Of a DNA stretch of 64,000 nucleotides, positions 15,839-24,119 are shown in pieces. The stretch spans positions 2,046,001 to 2,110,000 of the forward strand of contig CAVSDT010000002.1 of NCBI GenBank assembly GCA_963726825.1, in the 5' to 3' direction. Both the position numbers and the translations under genes were made by a program. This DNA is from DATLGB01 sp963726825 (GTDB taxonomy: Bacteria > Actinomycetota > Thermoleophilia > Solirubrobacterales > Solirubrobacteraceae). Numbering within the stretch: the first letter of the stretch is position 1; each line of letters begins with the position of its first letter. The notes under the pieces are model-generated. The model had not been told where the DNA came from and ran no database searches. It saw only the letters and a program-made list of their open reading frames with translations.

Positions 15839-16960
15839 ATGACGACCGTCGACGTGCTCCTGGAGGGCAAGCGGATCGCGATCTGCGGAGGCCCCGGAGG
15901 CGTCGGCAAGACCACCTGCTCCGCGGCGCTCGCGGCGGGCATGGCCGCGCGCGGCCTCAAGGTCGCCGTCGTGACGATCGACCCGGCCCGCCGGCTGGCC
16001 GACGCCCTCGGACTCGAGCAGCTCGGCAACGAGCCGCGCCAGGTCGATCCGGCGCGCTTCGACCGTGTCGGTGGGATCGGGTCGGGGGAGCTGTGGGCGC
16101 TGATGCTCGACTCCAAGCGCACCTTCGACGCGCTGATCGACAAGATCGCGCCGGACGAGGCGGCGCGCGACGAGGTGCTGGCCAACCGCATCTACCAGCA
16201 GCTCTCGGGTGCGGTGGCCGGCTCGCAGGAGTTCACCGCGATCGCGAAGCTCTACGAGCTCGACCGCTCGGAGGACTTCGACCTGATCGTGCTCGACACC
16301 CCGCCGTCGCGCAACGCGCTGGACTTCCTCGACGCGCCCGACCGGCTGACGAGCTTCTTCCAGGGCCGCGCGATCCGGATGTTCCTGCGCCCGGCTGGGA
16401 TCGGCGGGCGCGTCATCGGGGCCGGGACCGGCGTCGTGTTCTCCGTGCTGCGCAAGGTCACGGGCGTGGACCTGCTCAACGACCTGTCCGTGTTCTTCCG
16501 GTCGATGGGCGGGATGATCGACGAGCTCGTCGAGCGCTCGCGGCACGTCAAGGCGCTGCTCAGCGACCCCGCCACCGCCTTCCTGCTCGTCACGAGCGCC
16601 GAGCGCGAGCCGGTCGAGGAGACGATCTACTTCCACGAGCGCCTGCGCGACCAGGGGCTGCCGTTCTCCGGGCTGGTGCTCAACCGGGTCAAGCCGGAGG
16701 TCTCCGCCGACGACGCCGCCGCGCTGGCCGAGGCGCTCACGCCGGAGCTGGGTGGCGACCTCGCCCAGCGCGCCGGCGAGAGCGCGGCCGACGCGGCGCG
16801 GCTCGCGGCGACGGACGCAGCCGGCATCGAGCATCTCCGCGACGCCCTGGGGGACCCGCCGACGGTGCAGGTCCCGCAGCTCGCCGGCGACGTGCACGAC
16901 CTCGAGGGACTCGCCCACGTGCGCGACGCGCTGTTCGGGGAACCGGCGCACGTCGCTTGA
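15839..16960 (+). CDS. ArsA/Get3-like P-loop ATPase
   Basis: 373 aa, SIMIBI-class ATPase of the ArsA (anion-transporting ATPase) family. Deviant Walker A GGPGGVGKTT (17-26), switch I-like VTIDPARRLADALG, Walker B-like DLIVLDTPPSRNALDFLDAP. Actinobacteria often carry such single-domain ArsA-like proteins without arsenic genes, and none is nearby. Divergent from parA. The true cargo is unknown; arsenite export is unlikely from context. Confidence 0.88.
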   Translation: MTTVDVLLEGKRIAICGGPGGVGKTTCSAALAAGMAARGLKVAVVTIDPARRLADALGLEQLGNEPRQVDPARFDRVGGIGSGELWALMLDSKRTFDALIDKIAPDEAARDEVLANRIYQQLSGAVAGSQEFTAIAKLYELDRSEDFDLIVLDTPPSRNALDFLDAPDRLTSFFQGRAIRMFLRPAGIGGRVIGAGTGVVFSVLRKVTGVDLLNDLSVFFRSMGGMIDELVERSRHVKALLSDPATAFLLVTSAEREPVEETIYFHERLRDQGLPFSGLVLNRVKPEVSADDAAALAEALTPELGGDLAQRAGESAADAARLAATDAAGIEHLRDALGDPPTVQVPQLAGDVHDLEGLAHVRDALFGEPAHVA

Positions 16961-17005
16961 GGACCGCCGCCACACCGCGCGACGGTCGCGGACGTCGCCC
17001 GCCGC

Positions 17006-17959
17006 CTACGCCGCGGTGAGCCGACGGCCGATGGTCGCCGCCTCCGCGACCAGCTCGGGCGGGTCGAGGACGGTCATCTCGACGTCCATCAGGGCCATGT
17101 GGACGAGGAACTCGCGGCGCCAGCGCCCGACCGTGGTCACGATGCAGTGGTCGGGACCGTCGGGTGCGACGGTGGCGTAGCGGGCCGGGACGCGCGGCTC
17201 CATGAGCCCCGCCGGAGCTGCGACGCGGATGCGGCCCGGGACGGCCTCGGGGCCGTCGGAGCGGCGGATCTGGCGCTTGACGTAGGCGGCGGCGTCGCCC
17301 CCGGGGACCTCCCGCCGCCGGCCGCGGCCGGCGGGTCGGCACCCGCCGGCGATCCGGTCGACCCGGAACGTGCGCCAGTCGTCGCGCTCGAGGTCGAAGG
17401 CGACGAGGTACCAGCGCCAGCCGCTGTGGACGATCGCCGCGGGCTCGACGCGCCGCTGCGTGTCGGCCTGGTCCTTGGCCGTGTAGGCGAACTCCAGCCG
17501 GGTGCCGTCACGGCAGGCGCCCGCGATCAGGGCGAGCTCGTCGGCGTCGATGCGCGGGCCCTCCGTGGTGAAGGCCGACGTGGCGTCCCCCAGGTCGCGG
17601 ACGCGGCGCTGCAGCCGCGCGGGGAGGATCTGCTCGAGCTTGGCCAGCGCGCGCACCGAGGTCTCCTCGATCCCGGCGATCGAGCCCGACGCGGCGGTGC
17701 GCAGCCCGACGGCCACCGCGACCGCCTCCGCGTCGTCGAGCAGCAGCGGCGGCATCTCGGCGCCGGCACCGAGCCGGTAGCCGCCCGCGACGCCCGGCGC
17801 GGCCTCGATGGGGTAGCCGAGGTCGCGCAGCTTGTCGACGTCGCGGCGGATCGTGCGCGGACCGACCTCGAGCCGTCCTGCGAGCTCCGGGCCCGTCCAC
17901 TCCCGTCGCTGCTGCAGCAGCGACAGCAGCGCGAGGAGCCGTGCCGAGGTCTGGAGCAT
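17006..17959 (-). CDS. HTH/WYL-domain transcriptional regulator (YafY family)
   Basis: 317 aa. N-terminal winged helix (RLLALLSLLQQRREWTGPELAGRLEVGPRTIRRDVDKLRDLGYPIE), a middle segment, then a WYL ligand-sensing domain with the WRWYLVAFDLERDDWRTFRVDRI core and a C-terminal WCX-like tail. Divergent from an MFS efflux gene with 94 nt between starts, so it probably represses or activates that pump and itself. Confidence 0.9.
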   Translation of the reverse strand: MLQTSARLLALLSLLQQRREWTGPELAGRLEVGPRTIRRDVDKLRDLGYPIEAAPGVAGGYRLGAGAEMPPLLLDDAEAVAVAVGLRTAASGSIAGIEETSVRALAKLEQILPARLQRRVRDLGDATSAFTTEGPRIDADELALIAGACRDGTRLEFAYTAKDQADTQRRVEPAAIVHSGWRWYLVAFDLERDDWRTFRVDRIAGGCRPAGRGRRREVPGGDAAAYVKRQIRRSDGPEAVPGRIRVAAPAGLMEPRVPARYATVAPDGPDHCIVTTVGRWRREFLVHMALMDVEMTVLDPPELVAEAATIGRRLTAA

Positions 17960-17980
17960 GCGACACAGCCTGGCAGACCA

Positions 17981-18001
17981 TGCGGACCATTGCTGACCGC
18001 A
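17981..18001. promoter_or_regulatory. Possible WYL-regulator operator
   Basis: Imperfect palindrome TGCGG-N11-CCGCA in the divergent intergenic region between regulator and pump. It overlaps a TATGCG box of the regulator promoter. Confidence 0.35.
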
Positions 18002-18053
18002 TAGAACCGAACCAGGACAGAAGCTGACCGCGAGGGTCGGGAGGCTGCGGAGC

Positions 18054-19502
18054 ATGACCGTCCAGCTCGCCCCGCCCCCGCCCGACGCGCCACCCACCCT
18101 CCCACGAGCCGCCTGGCTCGGCCTCCTCGTGGTCATCGCGGCCTCGGTGATGGACCTCCTCGACGCGACGATCGCCCAGACGGCCGCGCCGGCGATCCGC
18201 GCCGACCTCGGCGGCAGCTTCACCGCCCTGGAGTGGATCACGGCCGCCTACACGCTGGCGATGGCCGTGGGGCTGCTCGCCGGCGGCCGGCTCGGCGACC
18301 TGTTCGGCCGGGCGCAGGTGCTGCTCGTCGGCATGGGGGCCTTCGCCGTCGCCTCCGTCGTCTGCGCGCTCGCGCCGACGATCCACCTGCTGATCGCCGG
18401 GCGGGTGCTGCAGGGCGCCGTCGGGGCCGTGATGCTCCCGCAGGGCTTCGGCCTGATCCGGGAGCTGTTCGGCGACGCCAACCAGCAGAAGGCCTTCGCC
18501 GTCATCGGTCCGGTGATGGGTCTGACCGCGGTGCTCGGCCCAGTGGTCGGCGGCGGGCTCGTCGACCTCGACCTCGCCGGCTGGGGCTGGCGCACGATCT
18601 TCCTCGTCAACGTGCCCGTCGCCGGGGCGGCGATCGCGATCGGGTGGCGAGTGCTTCCTCGCACGCGCCCGGCGGCGCAGCGGACGCGCCTCGACCTCGT
18701 CTCCGTGCTGATGGCCGCGGTGGGGACGTTCGCGCTCGTCTATCCGCTCGTGCAGGGCCGTGAGCTCGGCTGGCCGGCCTGGACGTTCGCCCTGCTGGGC
18801 GGCGGGGTCGTGGCCCTCGGGCTCTTCGGCGTGCGCCAGCGTGCGCTGAGCCGCGGGACGGGCCGCTCACCCCTGGTGGACCCGTCCATCTTCCAGCGCC
18901 GCGCCTACGTCGCCGGGCTCGCGCTCGTCGTCTGCTTCATCGGCGCGATGGGCGGGGTGGTGCTCGTCCTCAACGTCATGTTCCAGACCGGGCTCGGCTT
19001 CTCCCCGCTCGAATCGGGCGTCGCGACGATCGCGCTCCCCGTCGCGGCCATCTTCGGCTCGATCACGTCGTCGGCGACGCTCGCGCGCCTCGGCCGCACC
19101 ACGATCCACCTCGGGACGGCGACGATGGCCCTCGGGCTCGTGGCCTGCGACGTCGTGCTGCACCAGGCCGGCGGCGGCCTGAGCGCCTGGGAGACCGCCC
19201 TGCCGCTGACGGTCGCGGGCTTCGGCATGGGGATGGTCTTCGTCCCGATGTTCGACGTCATCCTCGCCGGGGTGGCGCCGCAGCAGCTCGGCTCGGCGTC
19301 CGGCCTGCTCGAGGCCGTCCAGCAGCTGGGGATGTCCGTCGGCATCGCCGCCGCGGGCACGGTGCTCTTCGGGGCCGTCGCGGGCGTGGGGCCGGCGGCC
19401 TTCGTCGCGGCCGCCGATCAGGCGGTGCTCGTCTCCGTCGGCCTCCTCGCCGCCGCCTTCACGGTGACGTGGTGGCTGCCGCGCCACGCGCGGCGCGACT
19501 AG
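18054..19502 (+). CDS. MFS transporter, DHA2 (EmrB/QacA) family
   Basis: 482-aa multidrug-type proton antiporter with about 14 predicted membrane helices. Motif A is GGRLGDLFGRAQVL, the conserved Asp sits in helix 1 (VMDLLDATIAQTAAPAIRADL), and motif C is AVLGPVVGGGLVD. GGGAGG 9 nt before the ATG serves as ribosome binding site. Substrate unknown. Controlled by the divergent WYL regulator by position; a strong hairpin follows the stop. Confidence 0.92.
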   Translation: MTVQLAPPPPDAPPTLPRAAWLGLLVVIAASVMDLLDATIAQTAAPAIRADLGGSFTALEWITAAYTLAMAVGLLAGGRLGDLFGRAQVLLVGMGAFAVASVVCALAPTIHLLIAGRVLQGAVGAVMLPQGFGLIRELFGDANQQKAFAVIGPVMGLTAVLGPVVGGGLVDLDLAGWGWRTIFLVNVPVAGAAIAIGWRVLPRTRPAAQRTRLDLVSVLMAAVGTFALVYPLVQGRELGWPAWTFALLGGGVVALGLFGVRQRALSRGTGRSPLVDPSIFQRRAYVAGLALVVCFIGAMGGVVLVLNVMFQTGLGFSPLESGVATIALPVAAIFGSITSSATLARLGRTTIHLGTATMALGLVACDVVLHQAGGGLSAWETALPLTVAGFGMGMVFVPMFDVILAGVAPQQLGSASGLLEAVQQLGMSVGIAAAGTVLFGAVAGVGPAAFVAAADQAVLVSVGLLAAAFTVTWWLPRHARRD

Positions 19503-19514
19503 GGGCCGGAGGCA

Positions 19515-19554
19515 CCGGACCCGGACCGTCCTCCCATGGGCGGTCCGGGTCCGG
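19515..19554. terminator. Bidirectional hairpin terminator
   Basis: Perfect 14-bp inverted repeat CCGGACCCGGACCG / CGGTCCGGGTCCGG with a 12-nt loop, between the MFS stop (19502) and the convergent stop at 19569. It can serve both strands. Confidence 0.85.
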
Positions 19555-19568
19555 CGTTCCGGCGGCGT

Positions 19569-20822
19569 TCAGCCTGCCGCGGGCTCGGTCTCCGGCGGGT
19601 TCGCCGCCGCGATGAGCTCGTCGGCGAGGCGACGCAGGTCGGGGTCCAGATGGCCGCAGAGGACGTCGCGCAGGACCGCTCGCAGGCAGCCGCTCAGGGC
19701 GGCGATCAGGCCCTCCACCTCGGGCTCGGGACGGACGAGGCCGGCGATCGAGGCGCGCTCGAGCGCGATCGCGCGCTGCAGCCGGGCCTCCAGCTCAGCC
19801 CGCTCGTCGGCGTGCGCGCAGATCGCGGCAAGGCGCTGCGGCAGCCCCTCGTGGGTGACCTGCGCGGGGTCGCCGAGGAGGGCGCGGGCGGCGAGGAGCC
19901 AGTCGGTCAGGGCCTCGAGCGCCGTCGGGCGCTCGCAGCCGAGCTCGAAGCGGCGCAGGGCCCAGGCGAGCTCTCCGCCCCGCGGGGACCGGCGGTCCAC
20001 GAGGGCGCAGAAGGCGCGCAGCTGGTCCTCCTCCTCCGGCTCGAGCAGGCAGTCGTCGAGGGCGCGGCGGACGCCGGAGGCCAGCGGGACGTGCAGCCAC
20101 GGACCGGCACCGGTCCGCGCCCAGGCGCCGGGGCCGACCGCGGGCTCGCCGTCGTCCCACAGGCGCAGCGCGGTCTGCAGGCGACGCAGGCGGGCGCCGG
20201 CCTGCTCCAGGACGGGCGGGGAGTCCGGGCCCTCCTCGACGGCGATCGCGGCGACCGTCGCCCAGCCGTCGAGGCGCAGCTCCTCAGGTGCCTCGCGCAG
20301 CGTGCCGGCGCGGACCAGCGCCAGGCCGGCACCGAGCTCGACGCGCTCCGCGTCGATGACGAGCCCGTCGACGGGGGCCAGGACGGTCGTGAGCGTGACG
20401 TCGGCGTAGACGGTGCGCTCCAGCTCGCGGAAGGCGGCCTCGAAGCGCTCGCGCTCGAAGAGGAAGTCCGTCGCGTCGGCCCAGACCGCGACGACGAAGG
20501 CCTGGATGGCGGCCTCGCCGCGCTCGCGGCTGTCGGCGGGGACGTGGCGGATGCCACGCAGGCGCAGGTAGTCGTCCAGGCCGCCGAGCAGCTCGAGGCC
20601 CTGGCGGGCGGCGGGGTAGCTCGGCAGCTTCATCAGCTCCGTGCGACGCTCGGTGATGAAGCCACCGGTGAGCGGGCGGTAGCAGTACAGCGGAGCGGTG
20701 GACCGACCCTGTTCGATCAGCTCGAAGGGGACCTCGGCCCCACCGGAGACCTCGGCGGCGAGCTGCCAGGCGGCCTCCTCGACGAACGACGCCAGCGCGT
20801 CGTGCAGGGCGCGGTTGTGCAT
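19569..20822 (-). CDS. Hypothetical protein with C-terminal HEPN-like helical region
   Basis: 417-aa protein I do not recognise. The N-terminal half is mixed alpha/beta, with Trp-rich segments (WADATDFLFERERF, LRLWDDGEPAVGPGAWARTG). The C-terminal half (about 265-405) is helical and includes ALRRFELGCERPTALEALTDWLLAARALLGD, resembling Apea-like HEPN domains, but no clear R-x4-6-H catalytic motif is evident, so an RNase role is not claimed. Single gene, cytoplasmic, no signal or membrane segments. Confidence 0.65.
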   Translation of the reverse strand: MHNRALHDALASFVEEAAWQLAAEVSGGAEVPFELIEQGRSTAPLYCYRPLTGGFITERRTELMKLPSYPAARQGLELLGGLDDYLRLRGIRHVPADSRERGEAAIQAFVVAVWADATDFLFERERFEAAFRELERTVYADVTLTTVLAPVDGLVIDAERVELGAGLALVRAGTLREAPEELRLDGWATVAAIAVEEGPDSPPVLEQAGARLRRLQTALRLWDDGEPAVGPGAWARTGAGPWLHVPLASGVRRALDDCLLEPEEEDQLRAFCALVDRRSPRGGELAWALRRFELGCERPTALEALTDWLLAARALLGDPAQVTHEGLPQRLAAICAHADERAELEARLQRAIALERASIAGLVRPEPEVEGLIAALSGCLRAVLRDVLCGHLDPDLRRLADELIAAANPPETEPAAG

Positions 20823-20925
20823 GCGGCGCAGTTACGGCGCCGCGGGGTCCGCCCCTTTGCGCTGGGCGCTCGCTTGCAGGCCGTCCGGAGCGGGTGCTGA
20901 CCGTCGCCGGCCCGGCCGGTGCGGA

Positions 20926-21273
20926 TCAGACGACGACGAGCTCGCGGGTCTCGGAGCAGTCGCCTGCGGCTCCGAGCCAGCTCGTGCCGTACTCGCGCAT
21001 CGCCTCGACGATCGGCACGAGCGCCCGGCCCTTGTCCGTCAGGCCGTACTCGACGCGCGGCGGGACCTCCGGGTACGTCTGGCGCTCCAGCACCCCTTCC
21101 TCCTCCAGGGCGCGCAGGCGCAGGGAGAGGGTGCGCGGGCTGATCCCGTCGAGCGAGCGCTCGAGCTCACAGAACCTGGAGCGACCCTCGGCGAGGTCGC
21201 GGATGATCAGCAGCGTCCACTTCCCGCACACCACTTCGGCGGTCCGGCAGACGGGACAAGACAGGTCAGGCAC
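20926..21273 (-). CDS. HxlR-family transcriptional regulator
   Basis: 115 aa with the family pattern CPVCRTAEVVCGKWTLLIIRDLAEGRSRFCELERSLDGISPRTLSLRLRALEEEGVLER...YGLTDKGRAL. N-terminal Cys pair (CPVC) and C23 could sense thiol stress. GTG start with TAGACT ending 7 nt upstream (leaderless). A 17-bp palindrome just upstream is the likely auto-operator. It follows the HtrA-like gene by 15 nt but has its own promoter. Confidence 0.9.
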   Translation of the reverse strand: MPDLSCPVCRTAEVVCGKWTLLIIRDLAEGRSRFCELERSLDGISPRTLSLRLRALEEEGVLERQTYPEVPPRVEYGLTDKGRALVPIVEAMREYGTSWLGAAGDCSETRELVVV

Positions 21274-21285
21274 GCGACGAAGTCT

Positions 21286-21302
21286 ACTTCACTTCGTGAA
21301 GT
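21286..21302. promoter_or_regulatory. Palindromic operator, likely HxlR auto-site
   Basis: ACTTCAC-TTC-GTGAAGT, a perfect 7-bp palindrome with a 3-bp centre. It abuts the -10 box (21281-21286, minus strand) of the HxlR gene and contains the stop codon of the upstream HtrA-like gene. Confidence 0.6.
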
Positions 21303-22260
21303 GAGCTACGGCGGTCGCCGCGCGATCTCCTCGCACCACGCCGATCTCGATCGTCTCGGGGTCGCCCTGGAGCGCGTCGAGCAGGTCGTCGACGACGTGG
21401 AGCGGCTCGCCCCCGGCGACGGTCAGCAGGTCGCCGGGCTCGATCCCGGCCGCGGCGGCCGGCGACCCCGGCTGCACCGCGCGGACGAGCAGGCCGTCGC
21501 GGGGCTTCAGGCCCGCGGCGGCGCGCAGGCGGCGCGCGGCCGGCTGGGAGGCGAGGGCCACGCCGAGGCGGGGCCGCGCGGCGGCGGCACGCCCGGCGGC
21601 GAGCGCGTCGACGGCCTCGCGCAACGCGGCGTCGGCGGGCACCGCGAGGATCAGGCCGCCCTCGAGGCGGATGGAGTTCAGTCCCAGCAGGCCGCCGCCG
21701 GCGCTCACGAGCGGTCCACCGGCGGATCCTCGCGGCAGCGGCGCGGTGTGCTCGAGCGCCCCGGCGATGCGGCGCCCGCGCGGACCGCGGAAGGAGCGGT
21801 CGGCGGCGGAGACGAGGCCGAGCGTCGCTCGCAGACCGCGGCCACCCGGATCGGCGAGCGCCACGACGGGGTCGCCCATCGCCGCCGCGGAGGCCTGCTC
21901 GGGATCCCAGTCGACGGGCGGCGCGTCGCCGGTGTCGGCGGCGATCACGGCGAGGTCGAGGTCGGCGTCGACGCCCGCCACCCGGCCGTGCACCGCGGGG
22001 CGGCCGCCGACGGTGACGGCGACGTCGGCCCCGCGCAGCACGTGGGCGACGGTCAGCAGCAGACCGGGTGCGACGACGACGCCGGACCCGTGGCCCCAGC
22101 CGCGCCCGAGGCCGGCGACGGACGGGCCGACCGTGGCGGCGAGTGCGCGGACCTCCGCGCCGTAGGCCGTCAGGGAGCCCGGCGCGGCGGGCGCGGGGGC
22201 GGCTCCGGCGGGTGTCGCCGTCGCCTCGCCCAGCGCGGGATCGGGGGTCGCTTGCGCCAT
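21289..22260 (-). CDS. HtrA-like chymotrypsin-fold + PDZ protein, canonical Ser replaced by Ala
   Basis: 323 aa: a trypsin-like domain (about 45-205) followed by a PDZ domain (about 225-320, DGLLVRAVQPGSPAAAAGIEPGDLLTVAG). His (H73 in TVAHVL) and Asp (D102 in DLDLAVI) fit the triad, but the GNSGGP loop reads G178-S-A-G-G-P, placing Ala180 at the nucleophile position and Ser one residue earlier. It may be an inactive or altered protease. No clear signal peptide or membrane helix. Shares a symmetric bidirectional promoter with the HxlR gene at 22286. Confidence 0.82.
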   Translation of the reverse strand: MAQATPDPALGEATATPAGAAPAPAAPGSLTAYGAEVRALAATVGPSVAGLGRGWGHGSGVVVAPGLLLTVAHVLRGADVAVTVGGRPAVHGRVAGVDADLDLAVIAADTGDAPPVDWDPEQASAAAMGDPVVALADPGGRGLRATLGLVSAADRSFRGPRGRRIAGALEHTAPLPRGSAGGPLVSAGGGLLGLNSIRLEGGLILAVPADAALREAVDALAAGRAAAARPRLGVALASQPAARRLRAAAGLKPRDGLLVRAVQPGSPAAAAGIEPGDLLTVAGGEPLHVVDDLLDALQGDPETIEIGVVRGDRAATAVAHFTK

Positions 22261-22269
22261 GCAAGTCGC

Positions 22270-22276
22270 TAGTCTA
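22270..22276. promoter_or_regulatory. Symmetric bidirectional -10 element
   Basis: TAGTCTA reads TAGTCT on the plus strand and TAGACT on the minus strand. Exactly 10 nt separate it from each flanking ATG (22286 plus, 22260 minus), so one site serves both genes. Confidence 0.6.
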
Positions 22277-22285
22277 CGGGCCGCG

Positions 22286-22720
22286 ATGACGTCCTCGGCC
22301 CCCTCCCCGCCGGCCTCGCCCCTGGCCGACGCGCTCAATCGCGTCGGGGACCGCTGGACCCTGCTCGCGGTGGCCGCGCTGCTCGACGGGCCGAAGCGCT
22401 TCAACGAGCTGCAGGAGGCCCTGGGCGGGATCGCCCCCAACATCCTCTCCGCCCGGCTGAAGACGCTCGGCGAGCACGCGCTGGTCGTCTCCCGCCCGTA
22501 CCAGCAGCGTCCCGTGCGGGTCGTCTACGAGCTCAGCGCGGCGGGGCGCGAGCTCGCCGGCGCCCTGCGGCTGCTCGCCGATTGGGGTGCGCGCGAGGGG
22601 GACGGCGAGCCGCTGCGCCACGACGCGTGCGGCACGGCGCTGCAAGCGGTCTGGTGGTGCGACGGCTGCGCGGAGCCCGTCGCCGCGGGTCGCGACGACG
22701 AGCCGCTGGACTTCGTCTAG
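22286..22720 (+). CDS. HxlR/PadR-like winged-helix regulator with C-terminal Cys cluster
   Basis: 144 aa. Winged-helix core NRVGDRWTLLAVAALLDGPKRFNELQEALGGIAPNILSARLKTLGEHALVVSRPY. The C-terminal tail has HDACGTALQAVWWCDGCAEPV, three Cys and a His that could bind zinc. Divergent from the HtrA-like gene over a 25-nt shared promoter, so it is a candidate regulator of that gene. Ligand unknown. Confidence 0.85.
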   Translation: MTSSAPSPPASPLADALNRVGDRWTLLAVAALLDGPKRFNELQEALGGIAPNILSARLKTLGEHALVVSRPYQQRPVRVVYELSAAGRELAGALRLLADWGAREGDGEPLRHDACGTALQAVWWCDGCAEPVAAGRDDEPLDFV

Positions 22721-22738
22721 CGCCGTCGGTCCACGGGG

Positions 22739-24034
22739 CTAGAAGCCGGGCGGCGGGGCGCTCGAGGTCGCGCCCGTGGCAGCCGCCGCGACGGCCGGCT
22801 CCAGCGGGGGGCCCGCAGGCGCGGAGCCCACGCCGGGGGGTGCGGAGGACGGCACGGGCGGCGCGACCGGGGGGGCGTCGAAGCCGGCCGGGGCCGCGGG
22901 GCGCGACGTGACGACGGGCTCCGAGTCCTCGGGCACCGGCGCCCTGGCGAGATCGCGCAGGCGCGGATCGGCCTGCACCATCAGCTTGAAGTCGTGCGGG
23001 GTGGAGGCGGCCGTCATCGCCTGCTCGTAGGTGATGCGACCCGCCTTGAGGTGCTTGAGCAGATGCTGGTCGAACGTCTGCATCCCGTAGAACTCGCCCT
23101 CGCGGATGACCTCGTGCATCTGGCCGGTCATCTTGGGATCGAGGATGTAGTCGTGCACCCGGCCCGTCATGGTGAGGATCTCGCAGGTGGCGATGCGGCC
23201 GTTGCCGCCCGCGGTGCGCACGAGCCGCTGGGAGATGATCCCCTTCAGCGTGCCGGCGATCATCGCGCGGGCCTGGCCGTGCTGGTGGGGCGGGAAGAAG
23301 TCGATGATGCGGTTGATCGCCTCCGTGGCGTCGACCGTGTGCAGCGTGCTCAGCACGAGGTGGCCGGTCTCGGCCGCCGACAGCGCGGTCTGGACCGTCT
23401 CCTCGTCGCGCATCTCGCCGACGAGGATCACGTCGGGGTCCTGGCGCAGGACGCGGCGCAGGGCCTGTTTGAAGGACCCGGTGTCCTGGCCGACCTCGCG
23501 CTGGTTGACGATCGAGCGCCGGTCGGGATGCAGGAACTCGATCGGGTCCTCGATCGTGACGATGTGCTTGTCCATCGTCCGGTTCATGTGGTCGATCATC
23601 GCCGCGAGCGTGGTCGACTTGCCCGAGCCGGTCGTGCCGGTGAGCAGGATGATCCCGCGCTCCTCCTCCGCGAGCTTCGTGATCGCCGCGGGCAGCATCA
23701 GCTCCTCGACGGACTTGATGTCCACCGGGATCGCGCGCAGCACGAGCGAGACGTAGCCGCGCTGGCGGAAGGCGTTGACGCGGAAGCGCGCGAGCCCCTC
23801 GATCTCGTAGGAGAAGTCGACCTCGCCGGACTGCTCGAACTCCTTCGTCTTGCTGGGGTCGCGCAGGATCTGGGCGAGCACGTGCTCGGTGTCCTCGGAG
23901 GTGAGCTTCGCCAGCCCGGGGATCGGCCGCATCCGGCCGTGGACGCGCACCATCGGCGGGGCCGGCACCTTCAGGTGCAGGTCGGATCCCTCGTTGGCGA
24001 TCAGGTGGCGGAGCGCGTCGTCGACCTCGAGCAT
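22739..24034 (-). CDS. pilT: PilT-type retraction ATPase of type IV pili
   Basis: 431-aa hexameric secretion ATPase. Walker A GTTGSGKST (133-141), Asp box TIEDPIEFLH, Walker B ILVGEMRDEET, His box TGHLVLSTLHT, and the PilT-typical GTLKGIISQRLVR plus AIRE-like segment HEVIREGEFYGMQTFDQHLL. A Pro/Ala-rich tail of about 65 residues follows the family's normal end. No other pilus gene lies in the window. It powers pilus retraction and twitching if a T4P exists elsewhere. Confidence 0.93.
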   Translation of the reverse strand: MLEVDDALRHLIANEGSDLHLKVPAPPMVRVHGRMRPIPGLAKLTSEDTEHVLAQILRDPSKTKEFEQSGEVDFSYEIEGLARFRVNAFRQRGYVSLVLRAIPVDIKSVEELMLPAAITKLAEEERGIILLTGTTGSGKSTTLAAMIDHMNRTMDKHIVTIEDPIEFLHPDRRSIVNQREVGQDTGSFKQALRRVLRQDPDVILVGEMRDEETVQTALSAAETGHLVLSTLHTVDATEAINRIIDFFPPHQHGQARAMIAGTLKGIISQRLVRTAGGNGRIATCEILTMTGRVHDYILDPKMTGQMHEVIREGEFYGMQTFDQHLLKHLKAGRITYEQAMTAASTPHDFKLMVQADPRLRDLARAPVPEDSEPVVTSRPAAPAGFDAPPVAPPVPSSAPPGVGSAPAGPPLEPAVAAAATGATSSAPPPGF

Positions 24035-24119
24035 CGAAGTCTGGATCGGCGCGCTTGCGTGACTCCTTGAGCGCAGGTGCGTCTTGAGACGTCACACCGA
24101 CGCGGGTGAGGGTGGTCGG

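Noticed and set aside
15839..16960. Arsenite-pump ATPase ArsA
   Set aside because: ArsA fold is clear, but it has one domain and no arsB, arsD or arsR nearby, so an arsenic role is not claimed.
19569..20822. HEPN toxin / defence gene
   Set aside because: C-terminal helices resemble HEPN-type regions, but the catalytic R-x4-6-H is not seen and no antitoxin partner is adjacent.
22739..24034. Type II secretion or tad ATPase instead of PilT
   Set aside because: The GTLKGIISQRLVR and C-terminal helix pattern are PilT-specific, and no tad or gsp genes are nearby.
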